Source: Calorimonas adulescens (GTDB lineage Bacteria; Bacillota; Thermoanaerobacteria; Thermoanaerobacterales; UBA4877). From it: 64,000 nt of DNA. A program made the translations under genes and the position numbers. Under the pieces are notes generated by a model that was not told where the DNA came from, did not search any database, and saw only the letters and a list, made by a program, of their open reading frames with translations. The stretch covers positions 43,814 through 107,813 of the forward strand of contig NZ_VTPS01000010.1 in NCBI RefSeq assembly GCF_008274215.1, given 5' to 3'. Below, piece after piece: positions 45,252 to 55,977 of the stretch (the first letter of the stretch is position 1; each line of letters opens with the position of its first letter).

Positions 45252-47642
45252 ATGGACATATTTAAAGAGTTATTGAAACGTATAATAATTTTTGACGGGG
45301 CTATGGGAACACAACTTCAGGAAAGAGGGCTAAAAACTGGTGAATGTCCTGAATATATGAACATATCTCATCCGGATGTTATATTTGACATACACAAATC
45401 ATATATCAATGCAGGTGCAGATGTAATAGAGACAAATACCTTTGGTGCTAATAGAGTTAAATTGGCAAAATATGGCCTTGAAAATGAAACGGCTAAAATA
45501 ATTGGCGAATCTGTCCGAATTGCCAAAAAGGCAGCACAGGAGAAAAGTGTCGCACTCTCAATAGGACCTACCGGTAAACTTCTGAAACCTTACGGTGATA
45601 TGGCATTTGAAGAAGCTTATGAGGTTTTCAAGGAAGTTGTAATTGCAGGGGAACAGGCTGGTGCAGATATAGTTTTGATTGAAACAATGTCTGATATGCT
45701 TGAAGCAAAGGCGGCTATCCTTGCGGCAAAGGAAAATACAAAGATGAAGGTAATTTGTACAATGACGTTTCAGGAGGATGGAAGGACGTTGATGGGATCA
45801 GACCCAGTAACTGTTGTTGTAAGCTTGCAAGGGTTAGGGCTTGATGCTATTGGCGTAAATTGCTCAACGGGTCCTGATAAGATGGTTAATATAGTTGAAA
45901 AAATGTCTACAGTATCACGTATCCCTATTATTGCACAGCCTAATGCAGGTATGCCAGCAATTAAAGATGGCAAGACTGTATATGATCTGATGCCTGATGC
46001 CTTTGCAAGTTATTTTCCTGAACTTATTAAAAAAGGTGCATCTATAGTTGGAGGATGTTGTGGTACAACACCTGAGTATATACGATTGGTAAAAAGTGTG
46101 GTTCAAGATTTTAAACCAAATATGATCGTTAATAAATTTACAGCGGTGTCATCAAATACAAAGACAATTTTTATAGGTGGGGATAACCCCTTAAGGGTTA
46201 TAGGTGAGCGAATCAATCCTACAGGAAAGAAAAGTTTGAGCACAGCATTAAAGGAAGGAGATATGAGCCTTGCGGTTGATGAGGCGGTAAGGCAGCAAAA
46301 ATCGAATGCTGACATACTTGATGTAAATGTAGGTGTTCCAGGTATAGATGAGGAAAACATAATGGTAAAGGCTGTATCAGAGATTCAGAATGCAGTAGAT
46401 ATTCCATTGCAGATAGATAGTACAAACATTAAAGCAATAGAAAAAGCAGTAAGAATTTTAAGGGGCAGACCTATAATAAATTCTGTAAGTGCAAAAGAAA
46501 AAAGTTTAAGAAAAGTGTTGCCGATTGTCAAAAAATATGGCACATGTGTTATAGGGCTTACCGTAGGAGACAACGGACTTCCCAAAAATAGAAAAGAGAG
46601 ATTAGAGAATGCTAGGAAAATTATTGAAACTGCGAAAGAATATGGCATACCTAAAGAGGACATTTTAATAGACTGTGTAGTTTTGACATTATCTTCAGAG
46701 CAAGAAGCGGCTCAAGAAACTTTGGAGGCTATAAAGCTTGTTAAAAGTGAATTGGGTGTAAATACCGTAATCGGCTTAAGCAATGTATCTTTTGGGCTTC
46801 CTGAAAGGAAATTAATTAATTCGGCATTTTTAGCAATGGCAGCATCCTACGGGCTTGATTCTGTCATTATAAATCCATGCGATGATACAATGATGAATAC
46901 ATTAAGGGCATCTATGGCATTAATGAACAAAGATAAGGGTTGCATAAATTATTTAAATATATATGGTGGTAATACACCTGTGAAAAATTCCTCTTCTAAA
47001 AAATATATAAAAAATGAAGAGCATGATAAACTTTTATACAATCATATTTTAGAAGGTAAAAAGGCTGGAATTAAAAATATTGTTGAGGATATTTTGGCTG
47101 AAGGTGCGGAACCGCTTAAAATAGTAGATAATATTATCATACCTGCATTAAAAGATGTTGGCGGCAAGTATGAAAAAGGCGTTTATTTTTTGCCACAGCT
47201 TTTGAGCTCTGCAGAAGTTGTACAGGAAGCTTTTAAGATAATAAAAGAGAGGTTGCCAAAGGGCACAGTATCTAAAGGTAGGATAATTCTTGCAACTGTA
47301 GAAGGTGACGTACATGATATAGGTAAAGACATAGTCAAGGTCCTTCTTGAAAATTATGGGTATGACGTTATTGATCTTGGTAAAGATGTGAAAGGTGAAG
47401 TAATTCTTGAAGAGGTAAAGCGTTCAAATGTGTCGCTTGTGGGATTAAGCGCATTGATGACGACAACGCTTTTTAACATGGAAAAGATTATTAAGTTGCT
47501 TAAACAGAATGCGAACGTAAAGGTCATGGCAGGCGGTGCTGTCCTGACAGAAGAATATGCGTTAAAGATAGGCGCAGATTATTACGGGAAAAGTGCACAA
47601 GATGCTGTAAGAATTGCAGATAGTTTTTTCTCTGAGAGATAA
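45252..47642 (+). CDS. metH: B12-dependent methionine synthase, short form
   Basis: A 796-residue methyltransferase with a homocysteine-binding barrel (residues 1-285; zinc Cys in GVNCSTGP and GGCCGTTPEY), a methyltetrahydrofolate/pterin-binding barrel (about 310-560; GERINPTGKK) and the cobalamin-binding module (about 600-796; cobalt-ligand motif DVHDIGKDI). The C-terminal SAM-dependent reactivation domain is absent, as in many anaerobes. GGAGGTGA (45240-45247) precedes the ATG. No cobalamin riboswitch is visible upstream; the upstream sequence is the metF remnant. Confidence 0.95.
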   Translation: MDIFKELLKRIIIFDGAMGTQLQERGLKTGECPEYMNISHPDVIFDIHKSYINAGADVIETNTFGANRVKLAKYGLENETAKIIGESVRIAKKAAQEKSVALSIGPTGKLLKPYGDMAFEEAYEVFKEVVIAGEQAGADIVLIETMSDMLEAKAAILAAKENTKMKVICTMTFQEDGRTLMGSDPVTVVVSLQGLGLDAIGVNCSTGPDKMVNIVEKMSTVSRIPIIAQPNAGMPAIKDGKTVYDLMPDAFASYFPELIKKGASIVGGCCGTTPEYIRLVKSVVQDFKPNMIVNKFTAVSSNTKTIFIGGDNPLRVIGERINPTGKKSLSTALKEGDMSLAVDEAVRQQKSNADILDVNVGVPGIDEENIMVKAVSEIQNAVDIPLQIDSTNIKAIEKAVRILRGRPIINSVSAKEKSLRKVLPIVKKYGTCVIGLTVGDNGLPKNRKERLENARKIIETAKEYGIPKEDILIDCVVLTLSSEQEAAQETLEAIKLVKSELGVNTVIGLSNVSFGLPERKLINSAFLAMAASYGLDSVIINPCDDTMMNTLRASMALMNKDKGCINYLNIYGGNTPVKNSSSKKYIKNEEHDKLLYNHILEGKKAGIKNIVEDILAEGAEPLKIVDNIIIPALKDVGGKYEKGVYFLPQLLSSAEVVQEAFKIIKERLPKGTVSKGRIILATVEGDVHDIGKDIVKVLLENYGYDVIDLGKDVKGEVILEEVKRSNVSLVGLSALMTTTLFNMEKIIKLLKQNANVKVMAGGAVLTEEYALKIGADYYGKSAQDAVRIADSFFSER

Positions 47643-47974
47643 TTTAGGCTGTAAAAATTGTGGTTAAGTTTATGGAGTTATTGTGGCAGGAAATATAAAC
47701 GCAGCTGTTGCCATCGGCATCTAAGACAGGTTCGATAATATTTTTGTATTCAGTAATATTTAAGAAATTAGGCGCTGCATATTTTTAATATAATTATGTA
47801 GTGATATTAGTGATGAATGCGTGAAATGTGTATATTTTTCAATATGTAAGAGAGGTTGTTTTCATAGAGGAATTAACGGATGGACAATTAATGAGAAAAG
47901 AGAACATTATTGTAATGCAATAAAAGAGATTATAAGTCATATAATTAATACTCTGTTTAAGAGGAAGCGATGAC
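47643..47974 (+). other. Gene-free stretch, possible regulator fragment
   Basis: No intact gene. Near the 3' end (about 47865-47971) one frame reads RGINGWTINEKREHYCNAIKE and HIINTLFKRKR to a stop overlapping the next ribosome site. It has the look of the C-terminal tail of a TetR-type regulator but lacks a start and DNA-binding part. The rest is AT-rich without clear hairpins. Confidence 0.35.
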
Positions 47975-49222
47975 ATGATAAATGAATTTGCAAAAAGAAA
48001 TAAAGTATTGCTTTTAAATAACAATTTTATGCTTTATATTATAGGCTATGTGATATCAGGTATCGGTTCCAGACTTACGACGATAGCTATTTCAAGCAAG
48101 ATATTATATCTTACAAAGAGTGGACTATCTTTAAGTGCATCACTAATGCTTGAAGGAATACCAAGTTTTTTGCTAGGCTTATTTGCTGGAAATGTAGTTG
48201 ATAAAATGCGCAAAAAGAACATATTGATAATTTTATACATATTATTTGCAATGACATCTTTTTGGTTAATATTTGCAAATAACATGAGATTGATATACAT
48301 GATAAGCTTTATAAATGGTATTCTTATGGCATTTGAATATCCTGCCAGAAGTTCAATCATCCCGCTTTTGGTTGATAAAAACCATCTTTTAGAGGCAAAT
48401 AGTTTTAGAAGCAGTTTGTCAAGTATAAATATGATAGTGGGGTATTCTATAGGCGGTATAGTTGTTTCAGTATTTGGGAATGACATGTCTTTTTTAATAG
48501 ATAGTCTTACATTTATCATAATTGCAATTTTAATTGCCTTTATTAGAATCGACGAAAAGGCTCATGGAGATAGAAGTGAGAATATATTTGATGATGTTTC
48601 AAAAACAATCAAGAACATGATGAGCGAAATAAAGCAAGGAATAGGCTTTATCAAAGACAGTAGGATCATAAAACAGGTTATAAATCTTAATCTATTGAGT
48701 ACGCTTATAATAAGTATGCAAACACCACTTGTGTATATTTTTGTTGAGAATTATCTTGGTGGTGAGAAATTGCTTGCGGTAAGAAGTGGTACACTTTTTT
48801 CGTTAGCAGGGGTTGGAGGACTGATTGGAGGTATATTGATAAATGTAATAGGAAAGAAATTTAATAATATTTCCATTATGACGACCGTATTGCTGCTTGA
48901 TGGAATTACTCTTATCGCATTTTCAAACAGCAAAATATTTTTATTATCATCAATACTTTTTACTTTCTTAGGCGTGATATTTGTAGTGTTTGAAACCCTT
49001 ACAGATACGATAATACAGGAAAATACTAATGATGATAACAGAGGCAAAGTTTATGGATTTTTAGGCTCATTAGTTGACCCGTTATCGATAATATCTTTAG
49101 GTATAGGCGGTGTTTTAACTGGTGTATTTAGTGCAAAGACAATTTTTATACTATGTGGAATTGCAGAGGTTACTGTAGCATTGATATATAAAACATATAA
49201 TAAAATTAAAGCGACTAATTAA
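47975..49222 (+). CDS. MFS transporter
   Basis: A 415-residue major facilitator with about 12 membrane helices. The A-like loop is GNVVDKMRKKNIL between helices 2 and 3, and EYPARSSIIPLLVDKNHLLEANSF fits the MFS_3 (EntS/macrolide-efflux-like) group of drug or siderophore exporters. Substrate unknown. GAGGAAGCG precedes the ATG. Confidence 0.85.
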   Translation: MINEFAKRNKVLLLNNNFMLYIIGYVISGIGSRLTTIAISSKILYLTKSGLSLSASLMLEGIPSFLLGLFAGNVVDKMRKKNILIILYILFAMTSFWLIFANNMRLIYMISFINGILMAFEYPARSSIIPLLVDKNHLLEANSFRSSLSSINMIVGYSIGGIVVSVFGNDMSFLIDSLTFIIIAILIAFIRIDEKAHGDRSENIFDDVSKTIKNMMSEIKQGIGFIKDSRIIKQVINLNLLSTLIISMQTPLVYIFVENYLGGEKLLAVRSGTLFSLAGVGGLIGGILINVIGKKFNNISIMTTVLLLDGITLIAFSNSKIFLLSSILFTFLGVIFVVFETLTDTIIQENTNDDNRGKVYGFLGSLVDPLSIISLGIGGVLTGVFSAKTIFILCGIAEVTVALIYKTYNKIKATN

Positions 49223-49305
49223 TTTTATTACTTTACTTGATTAGAATATTGAGACATTACGCTTTTATTTTATATAAGCTTTAATAAAGTAAGTGAGGTG
49301 TATTT

Positions 49306-50547
49306 ATGACAATAGTAAATAAAATACCAAGATATATCTTGCCATATCCCGTTATTTATTTTTTTGTCAATTTTATAAATGGACTAACTATACCAATTAT
49401 AGTGATCTACTATAGATATGTAGGTTTAAATCTATTTCAAATAGGACTTGTATCTACAATTTTTGAATTAAGCATTTTTATTTTAGAAATCCCGACTGGA
49501 TTTATTGCAGACAAATTTGGTAGACGATTTTCAATATTATTATCTTTCTTGAGTTTTTCAGTGAGTGGAATTTTATATTTTTTAATTAGAAATATTATTG
49601 GCATAATGTGTGCTTCAATCATGCAAGGCATTGGATATACGTTTATTTCTGGGTCATTACAAGCATGGGCTATAGATACCTTAAAACAAAATGGAGATGA
49701 CTCATATATAAAAAGCACTATTGTATCAGGAACACAAAGTAGAAGGATAGGTTCTCTATTAGGTAGTGTTGTAGGAGGCTATTTAGGAATAAAAAATATA
49801 AATATATTATGGTATTTTTACATATTTTTGGGATTTGCAGCAATGGTATATTCTTATATTTTTGTTCGAGAAAAGAGGGAAAAGTTCCTTAATAACGAGA
49901 CAAAGTTTAGTATTAAAAATTTGCTTTATCTAGATGAAATTAGTAAAGTATTTATAGAAAAAGACAAGATTATTTTTATTACAGCTATTCTATTATTTAT
50001 TATCTCTGCCATATACGAATTTTCATTGTCACCTGTAGATGAATATTGGACAGTATTATTTTCTGAAGATTTGAAAATAAGTACGTTTATTATTGGCTTG
50101 ATTGCAGCTATTTCTAATATCATTTTAATAGTATCAGTAGCACCAATAGTAAATTATTTAAATAAAAGATTAAAAGATATAACTGCTTTTTTAGTTGTAA
50201 CTATTTTAATCATATGCTCTTTAGTATTATTAGCATCAGTCAAAATGGTGCTAATTTCTATACTCGTGTTTATCTTATTTAGATTGTTTACAGGTGTCTA
50301 TGAACCAATCATGGAATATTATCTAAATGGATTATTAAATGATCAATATAGAGCAACTATGTTATCGGTTTATAGTATGGCTGGCTCGATAGGGGAAATA
50401 TTAAGTGGCATTTCAATCGGTGCTATTGCGGAAAATAAAGGTATTAATATGGCGTTTTATGCGGGAGCCATAAGTTTGTCATTTGAATTAATTTTATTTT
50501 TTATAATAACTAAGATGCAAAATATGAACATTGAACATTCTAGATGA
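49306..50547 (+). CDS. MFS transporter
   Basis: A 413-residue major facilitator with about 12 helices and a clear motif A, GFIADKFGRRFSILLSF, after helix 2. The region LQAWAIDTLKQNGDDSYIKS recalls the tetracycline/multidrug-type MFS of Firmicutes. It follows the other MFS gene by 83 bases and is more AT-rich than its downstream neighbours, which suggests a separate origin. Substrate unknown. Confidence 0.85.
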   Translation: MTIVNKIPRYILPYPVIYFFVNFINGLTIPIIVIYYRYVGLNLFQIGLVSTIFELSIFILEIPTGFIADKFGRRFSILLSFLSFSVSGILYFLIRNIIGIMCASIMQGIGYTFISGSLQAWAIDTLKQNGDDSYIKSTIVSGTQSRRIGSLLGSVVGGYLGIKNINILWYFYIFLGFAAMVYSYIFVREKREKFLNNETKFSIKNLLYLDEISKVFIEKDKIIFITAILLFIISAIYEFSLSPVDEYWTVLFSEDLKISTFIIGLIAAISNIILIVSVAPIVNYLNKRLKDITAFLVVTILIICSLVLLASVKMVLISILVFILFRLFTGVYEPIMEYYLNGLLNDQYRATMLSVYSMAGSIGEILSGISIGAIAENKGINMAFYAGAISLSFELILFFIITKMQNMNIEHSR

Positions 50548-50618
50548 CAAAATATCGAGTAGCTAGCCGCTTTACAGCGGTTACACCCTTACAGATTGGT
50601 TGAGAGGAGTAAATCAAA

Positions 50619-51305
50619 ATGAATAGTATTCTTTTGGTTGAAGATGATTTGAGCCTTATTGACGGACTTGAGTTTTCGCTTCGTAAAAACGGCTTTAATG
50701 TCAATGTTGCCAGAACAGTGAAAGAAACTCTTTCGGTGCTTCGGGATGAAAAATATGACTTGCTGATCCTTGACTTGACTTTACCTGACGGAAACGGATT
50801 TGAAATATGTAAAAAGGTACGTCAGTTATCCGCAGTACCGATTATTTTTTTAACGGCATCAGATGAGGAAGTGAATATTGTCATGGGGCTTGATATGGGA
50901 GGAGACGACTATATTACCAAACCCTTTAAGCTTAACGAACTCATTTCCAGAATCAATGCCTTACTGCGTCGTGCCAAATTGTCAGACAACGCTCAAACCG
51001 AACTAAGTTCCAACGGTATAACAATCAAGCTTCTGGAAAACCGTGTATGGAGAAACAACCATGAGATTGAGCTTACTGCCGCCGAATACCGGCTTTTATG
51101 TTTGTTGATGCGCAATCCCGATACCGTTTTGACAAGAGAAACTATATTGGATAGGCTTTGGGACAGCAACGGCAGCTTTATAGACAATAACACCCTGTCG
51201 GTCTATGTACGCAGACTCCGCGAAAAAATCGAAGATGATCCTGAAAATCCTGCATTTTTGCTGACGGTACGAGGAGTGGGTTATAGATGGAATGTCATAA
51301 AGTGA
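50619..51305 (+). CDS. OmpR/PhoB-family response regulator
   Basis: A 228-residue regulator with a receiver domain (acidic pocket VEDDLS, phosphorylated Asp in LLILDLTLPDG, conserved Thr in FLTAS, Lys in YITKPF) and a winged-helix DNA-binding domain (VLTRETILDRLWDSNG, VRGVGYRW). It is cognate to the next gene and probably controls the ABC exporter behind it. Confidence 0.95.
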   Translation: MNSILLVEDDLSLIDGLEFSLRKNGFNVNVARTVKETLSVLRDEKYDLLILDLTLPDGNGFEICKKVRQLSAVPIIFLTASDEEVNIVMGLDMGGDDYITKPFKLNELISRINALLRRAKLSDNAQTELSSNGITIKLLENRVWRNNHEIELTAAEYRLLCLLMRNPDTVLTRETILDRLWDSNGSFIDNNTLSVYVRRLREKIEDDPENPAFLLTVRGVGYRWNVIK

Positions 51306-51314
51306 GGGGTGCAT

Positions 51315-52559
51315 ATGAAAATTTTCATAAATAAAGAAGTGAAGATGCTTTTTATTGCACTTGCAGTAGTTTTTCTGTTCTTTATGATATTGGGACAAAT
51401 CACTGTAGAGCTCGCTGCAGACGACTATAAACGGAACATGATCTTTCACGATTACGGGGTTGCGGGGTATCTGGCGCGAAACGAATTGGATGAATCACAG
51501 ATTATACGTTCTTTTACAACGGAAAAAACAAATGATGATGTGAAAAAAGGTCGGGAGTTACTGCAACAGGCGGGGTATGACAGCAATACGCAAAATAGTC
51601 TGCTTTCCGCTGTCGAACATTTTTATCATAAATATGCGTTGATTTTTCTGATACTTTCCATTACTTTTTCAGTCATGGTGTGTGCAGTATTTTTGCTTTT
51701 TATTTTACGGCAGTATAAGAGGATTGAAAAAGCTATTTCGGATATTCAGGCTTTTATGGCCGGCAACGTCGGCATCCGTTTGAATGATCATGAAGAAGGA
51801 AGTTTGTCAAAGCTCTTTACTTCAATCAATATAATGGCAACTTCACAAGCCGCTCATATTGAAAAGGAAAAGCAAAACAGAGAATTCTTAAAAGATACAA
51901 TTTCAGATATATCGCACCAATTGAAGACACCTCTTGCTGCACTTAAAATGTACAACGAAATTATACAGAATGAAAATTGCGGAAATGATGTAGTGGACAG
52001 CTTCACATCAAAAATTGAACGAGAGATCGCCCGGATGGAATCACTGATTCAAAACCTTCTGAAACTGGCAAAGCTGGATTCAGGTTCAATTGAACTTGAA
52101 AAACATACTCATAACTTAAAAGAGTTTCTTGAAGAAACCATTGAAGGATTCCGCACCCGTGCCAAACTGGAGGGCAAAGCAATAGTTCTTCACTGTGATG
52201 AACATATTACTATGAATTTTGACAAGGAATGGATGCTGGAAGCGGTCAGCAATATCATTAAAAATGCTCTGGATCATACGGGGGCCAAAAATCTGATTGA
52301 GGTGCGATGCGATGAGACACCGGTTTTCATCCAAATTACTATAAAAGACAATGGGATGGGAATTCATCCAGAAGACATCCATCATATTTTCAAAAGGTTT
52401 TATCGTAGCCGCTTTTCCAAGGATAAGCAAGGAGTTGGTATCGGGCTTACCTTATCCAAAGCTATTGTTGAAAATCATGGAGGGACCATTACAGTTGAGA
52501 GTGAATTGGGTAAAGGAACTGCTTTCTATCTTGCATTTCCAAAGCTTTCAAATCTGTAA
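51315..52559 (+). CDS. Sensor histidine kinase
   Basis: A 414-residue kinase with two membrane helices (about residues 8-30 and 110-135) enclosing an extracellular sensor of about 80 residues, a HAMP-like linker, the H box SDISHQLKTPLAALKMYNE, N box NIIKNALDHTG, and G boxes DNGMGI and GVGIGLTLSK. GAGGGGTG (51303-51310) supports ATG 51315. With the adjacent regulator and exporter it forms a module typical of peptide-antibiotic sensing and resistance; the sensor is larger than in BceS-type kinases. Confidence 0.93.
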   Translation: MKIFINKEVKMLFIALAVVFLFFMILGQITVELAADDYKRNMIFHDYGVAGYLARNELDESQIIRSFTTEKTNDDVKKGRELLQQAGYDSNTQNSLLSAVEHFYHKYALIFLILSITFSVMVCAVFLLFILRQYKRIEKAISDIQAFMAGNVGIRLNDHEEGSLSKLFTSINIMATSQAAHIEKEKQNREFLKDTISDISHQLKTPLAALKMYNEIIQNENCGNDVVDSFTSKIEREIARMESLIQNLLKLAKLDSGSIELEKHTHNLKEFLEETIEGFRTRAKLEGKAIVLHCDEHITMNFDKEWMLEAVSNIIKNALDHTGAKNLIEVRCDETPVFIQITIKDNGMGIHPEDIHHIFKRFYRSRFSKDKQGVGIGLTLSKAIVENHGGTITVESELGKGTAFYLAFPKLSNL

Positions 52560-52625
52560 GATTGGGTTCACCTGAGAGTAAGATTCCCATGCTATAATCT
52601 TCTTAAAAGAGCAGGGGAGGTGTTT

Positions 52626-53312
52626 ATGGTGGATTTATTGATTGTGGAAAATTTGTGTAAAACTTATGGCACAGGCGAAACAAAAGTGGATGCCTTAAAG
52701 AATGTGTCATTTTCCGTTTCAAAAGGTGAATTCATTGTCATAGTGGGGCCGTCGGGTTCGGGGAAAAGCACCTTGTTAAATCTTATTGGCGCATTAGATG
52801 TTCCCACTTCAGGCAAGGTGTTTTTAGACGGAAAAGATATCTTCGCCATGAAAGAAGAAGAGTTGTCCGTCTTTCGCAGACGCAACATAGGCTTTATCTT
52901 TCAGGCATACAATCTTGTTCCAGAACTCAACGTGGAGGAAAATATAATCCTGCCGCTGCTTTTGGATTATCGAAAGCCGGACAAAAAGTATATTGATGAG
53001 CTGCTTGGTATCTTGGGACTTACAGAAAGAAAGTACCACCTGCCCCATCAGCTTTCTGGCGGCCAGCAGCAGCGAGTAGCCATAGGGCGGGCACTGGCGA
53101 CCAAGCCTGCGATCATATTGGCGGACGAGCCGACCGGAAATCTGGATACTAAAAACAGCCGAGATGTCATCAATTTAATGAAAATGTCTGTTGAAAGGTA
53201 TAATCAGACGCTAATAATGATTACTCATAATCAAAGCTTTGCGTCCTTTGCTGACCGGGTTTTGAATGTGGTGGACGGTGTTGTGACCGAGTTGGGAGGC
53301 GGGCAGAGATGA
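52626..53312 (+). CDS. ABC transporter ATPase, MacB/LolD type
   Basis: A 228-residue ATPase with Walker [11 protein letters not shown]-loop [12 protein letters not shown], signature [14 protein letters not shown] and Walker [17 protein letters not shown]. The FQAYNLVP and GNLDT segments mark the MacB/LolD/BceA group that partners FtsX-like permeases. AGGGGAGG (52613-52620) sets ATG 52626. Its stop overlaps the permease start. Confidence 0.95.
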   Translation: MVDLLIVENLCKTYGTGETKVDALKNVSFSVSKGEFIVIVGPSGSGKSTLLNLIGALDVPTSGKVFLDGKDIFAMKEEELSVFRRRNIGFIFQAYNLVPELNVEENIILPLLLDYRKPDKKYIDELLGILGLTERKYHLPHQLSGGQQQRVAIGRALATKPAIILADEPTGNLDTKNSRDVINLMKMSVERYNQTLIMITHNQSFASFADRVLNVVDGVVTELGGGQR

Positions 53313-55717
53313 ATAGCTATCTTTCCATTGTTTCCAAATACCTGTCGGCGCATAAAAAGAAAACAAGGCTGGTCATTACCAGCGTTGTCATAGCCGTAGC
53401 TCTTGTCACCAGCATTTTTTCCATGCTGGATATTTTCATTCGGTTTGAGAAAATTCAGCTGATTCACGAATATGGCAATTTTCATCTGGGTGTGAAAGAC
53501 GCCACAGATAAAGAAAAGAAAGCCATTGCCAACCGTATTGATGTGAAAAACTCCGGCATGTGGATATCCTTTAGAAACGGAAATATAAACGGTAAAGAGT
53601 GCGAGTTGGCGGCAGTGGACGAAAAATTTTCTCCAAATATGAATATTACCATTTTGGAAGGCAAATTTCCTGTAGCGGAAAACGAATTGATATTGGAAGC
53701 ATGGGCGGCGGAAAGCCTTCATTTAAATGTGGGGGATATGACAGAAATAACTTTTGCCGACAATACGGAAAAGAAGTTTATAGTCAGCGGAATATACAGT
53801 GATTATGGTGATACAAAAGCAAAGAGCGTGCCAGGCATTTTTTTATCCGTTGCAGGCGCCAATAAAGCAAAGGCAGAAAAATCAACTGTTTTTCTTATTG
53901 AGTTTAAAGATGATGTAAACATCAACAATGCACAAAAGGCAATCCAAAGTAGCCTGAAACTGGCAGATAACCGAATTGTTCGCAATGAATATCTGCTTTC
54001 GGTTATGGGGTATGGTAACAACAACCCAGTTAGAAGACTATATGCAACAGGGGCGGTTTTGTTCTGCATCGTCCTAATTGCCGGCGTTATGATGATCTAT
54101 AACACTTTCAATATCTCGGTAATGGAAAGAGTGCAGCAGTTCGGGCTTTTAAGGTGCATCGGCGCATCTCAGTCACAAATAAAAAAGCTTGTCAAGAGAG
54201 AAGGACTGCATATTACGTTAAGGGCAATCCCCATCGGAGTGCTTGCAGGGATGCTGCTGGCTTTTCTGTGCTCCGTGATACTTAAGTATTACAACAGCAG
54301 TCTTTTCGGTGAAATGCCTCTGTTTAACTTCAGCATAGTGGGAATCATCGCAGGAATTGCGATCGGGGCAATCACCGTATTTATCGCTTCCTCTCTGCCT
54401 GCAAAAAAAGCGGCAGGGGTATCCCCTGTCAATGCAGTAAACGGAAGTAGTGAAATAAAAATCTCCCAAAAGAAAAAGCAGGGGCGACTTACAAAAATAT
54501 TTCGTGTGGAAGTTGCCATGGGCATTAATAACGCTGTTGTTAAGAAAAAAACGCTTTTTTTAATGTCATGCTCCATTGCCATCAGCATCGTTATGTTTTT
54601 AGGCTTTCAGGTGTATGTCGATTTCATGTATTCTTCGCTCAAAACGACAAAGCCCTATACCCCGGATATCTCGCTCACATCGGAACAGGGCTTGAGCAGT
54701 AATCTGTATAAAAAACTCTCGAACTTGAGTGGTGTAAAAAAGGTCTATGGAAGGATGTTCAGCTATGTGGATGCCACCTTTGATGCTTCAAGATTGACCG
54801 ATGCTTATAAAGAAATTATAGGTGATGTTCAGACAACGGATAATGGGTTGTTTATTCCACCTGAAAAATCATGGCTAATCTCTTATGACAAAAACCAGCT
54901 TAATTGGGCAAAAACAGATTTGATTGAAGGAAAAATTTCTGAGGAAAAGCTGAATGAGAAGAAAGGGATAATAGCAGTTGCTCGGACTCGCAGGAATGGC
55001 GTTGGCATCGAGACTGCCAAGCTGCAATTGGGAGATAAAGTTTATATCCAAACCCCTGACGGAACAAAAGAAATGACCGTAATGGCCATCCTGCGTACCG
55101 TTCCCTTCAACGACTCCAAGTCTTCTCTAACCACCTTTATCACAACTGAGAAGCTATTTACGGAGTTGACTGGAGAATCAACGCTTAGGATTATCGACAT
55201 TCAGCTTGATCGTTCGGGACAGGAGCAGACGGTAAGTGAAATCAAGGGGATGCTGGACGACTCGATTTCGTTTTATGACCAGCGTCAGAAAAATGCTGAG
55301 GTTAATGGGTACTTTTTAACCATGGCGGTTTTTATATATGGTTTTGTTGCAGTGATTGCTTTAATCAGCGTTTTGAACATCATCAATACCATGAATACCA
55401 GTGTGGCATCTAAAACCAGATATTTAGGAGTTATGCGGGCAGTAGGCATGTCCAGTGCACAGCTTGACAAAATGGTGTTGGCTGAAGCACTCACATATAG
55501 CTTGATAGGAGGTATTGTGGGATGTATTATGGGAATAGCTCTACAAAAGATGCTTATTAACACTTTTCTGCCACGACTCCTTCTTATATGGAAGTTTCCG
55601 TATATGCAGATTGTTTTAATACTGATTATTCTCCTTTTGGTGACAGTTATTTCTATTATCAGCCCGCTGAAGTGGATTAAAGCCAAAGGAATTTCAGAGG
55701 TTATCGGATCTTTATAA
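53309..55717 (+). CDS. ABC transporter permease with two FtsX-like domains
   Basis: An 802-residue membrane protein. There is an N-terminal helix (about residues 19-42), an extracytoplasmic domain, three helices (about 250-365) with RVQQFGLLRCIGASQSQIKKLVKREG, the FtsX core. A second helix (about 420-440), a second extracytoplasmic domain and a final helix triplet (about 665-790) follow, with RYLGVMRAVGMSSAQLDKMVLAEA. This duplicated layout is seen in exporters or mechanotransmitters that remove antimicrobial peptides or lipids. It is probably induced by the preceding two-component system. Confidence 0.92.
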   Translation: MNSYLSIVSKYLSAHKKKTRLVITSVVIAVALVTSIFSMLDIFIRFEKIQLIHEYGNFHLGVKDATDKEKKAIANRIDVKNSGMWISFRNGNINGKECELAAVDEKFSPNMNITILEGKFPVAENELILEAWAAESLHLNVGDMTEITFADNTEKKFIVSGIYSDYGDTKAKSVPGIFLSVAGANKAKAEKSTVFLIEFKDDVNINNAQKAIQSSLKLADNRIVRNEYLLSVMGYGNNNPVRRLYATGAVLFCIVLIAGVMMIYNTFNISVMERVQQFGLLRCIGASQSQIKKLVKREGLHITLRAIPIGVLAGMLLAFLCSVILKYYNSSLFGEMPLFNFSIVGIIAGIAIGAITVFIASSLPAKKAAGVSPVNAVNGSSEIKISQKKKQGRLTKIFRVEVAMGINNAVVKKKTLFLMSCSIAISIVMFLGFQVYVDFMYSSLKTTKPYTPDISLTSEQGLSSNLYKKLSNLSGVKKVYGRMFSYVDATFDASRLTDAYKEIIGDVQTTDNGLFIPPEKSWLISYDKNQLNWAKTDLIEGKISEEKLNEKKGIIAVARTRRNGVGIETAKLQLGDKVYIQTPDGTKEMTVMAILRTVPFNDSKSSLTTFITTEKLFTELTGESTLRIIDIQLDRSGQEQTVSEIKGMLDDSISFYDQRQKNAEVNGYFLTMAVFIYGFVAVIALISVLNIINTMNTSVASKTRYLGVMRAVGMSSAQLDKMVLAEALTYSLIGGIVGCIMGIALQKMLINTFLPRLLLIWKFPYMQIVLILIILLLVTVISIISPLKWIKAKGISEVIGSL

Positions 55718-55871
55718 CAAGTATTCGCTGAAAATGAAGTTATGGCATATTGTTCAAGCACTAAAAGCAAAGGAACAAATGAAAGACTGGTTATCACCTT
55801 TTCTGATGGTTGCCGGTCTTTTCTATTATGGACTTCAGCCTGTTGGGCTCGAGTAACATTCAAAACAATAA

Positions 55872-55892
55872 ACCACCTGCTATGCGGGTGGT
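55872..55892 (+). repeat. IS200/IS605-type end hairpin
   Basis: ACCACCTGC pairs with GCGGGTGGT across a three-base loop (one G-U pair). Subterminal palindromes of this kind are the sites bound by Y1 transposases, and an IS200-type tnpA start follows 85 bases later. Confidence 0.75.
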
Positions 55893-55977
55893 GTCAAAAA
55901 AGTTATACAGAAAGTCACCTTTCCGTTAAAATAGAGTTGTTCAAGCTACTAAATTAACGAAAGGAAAAGTGATTTTG

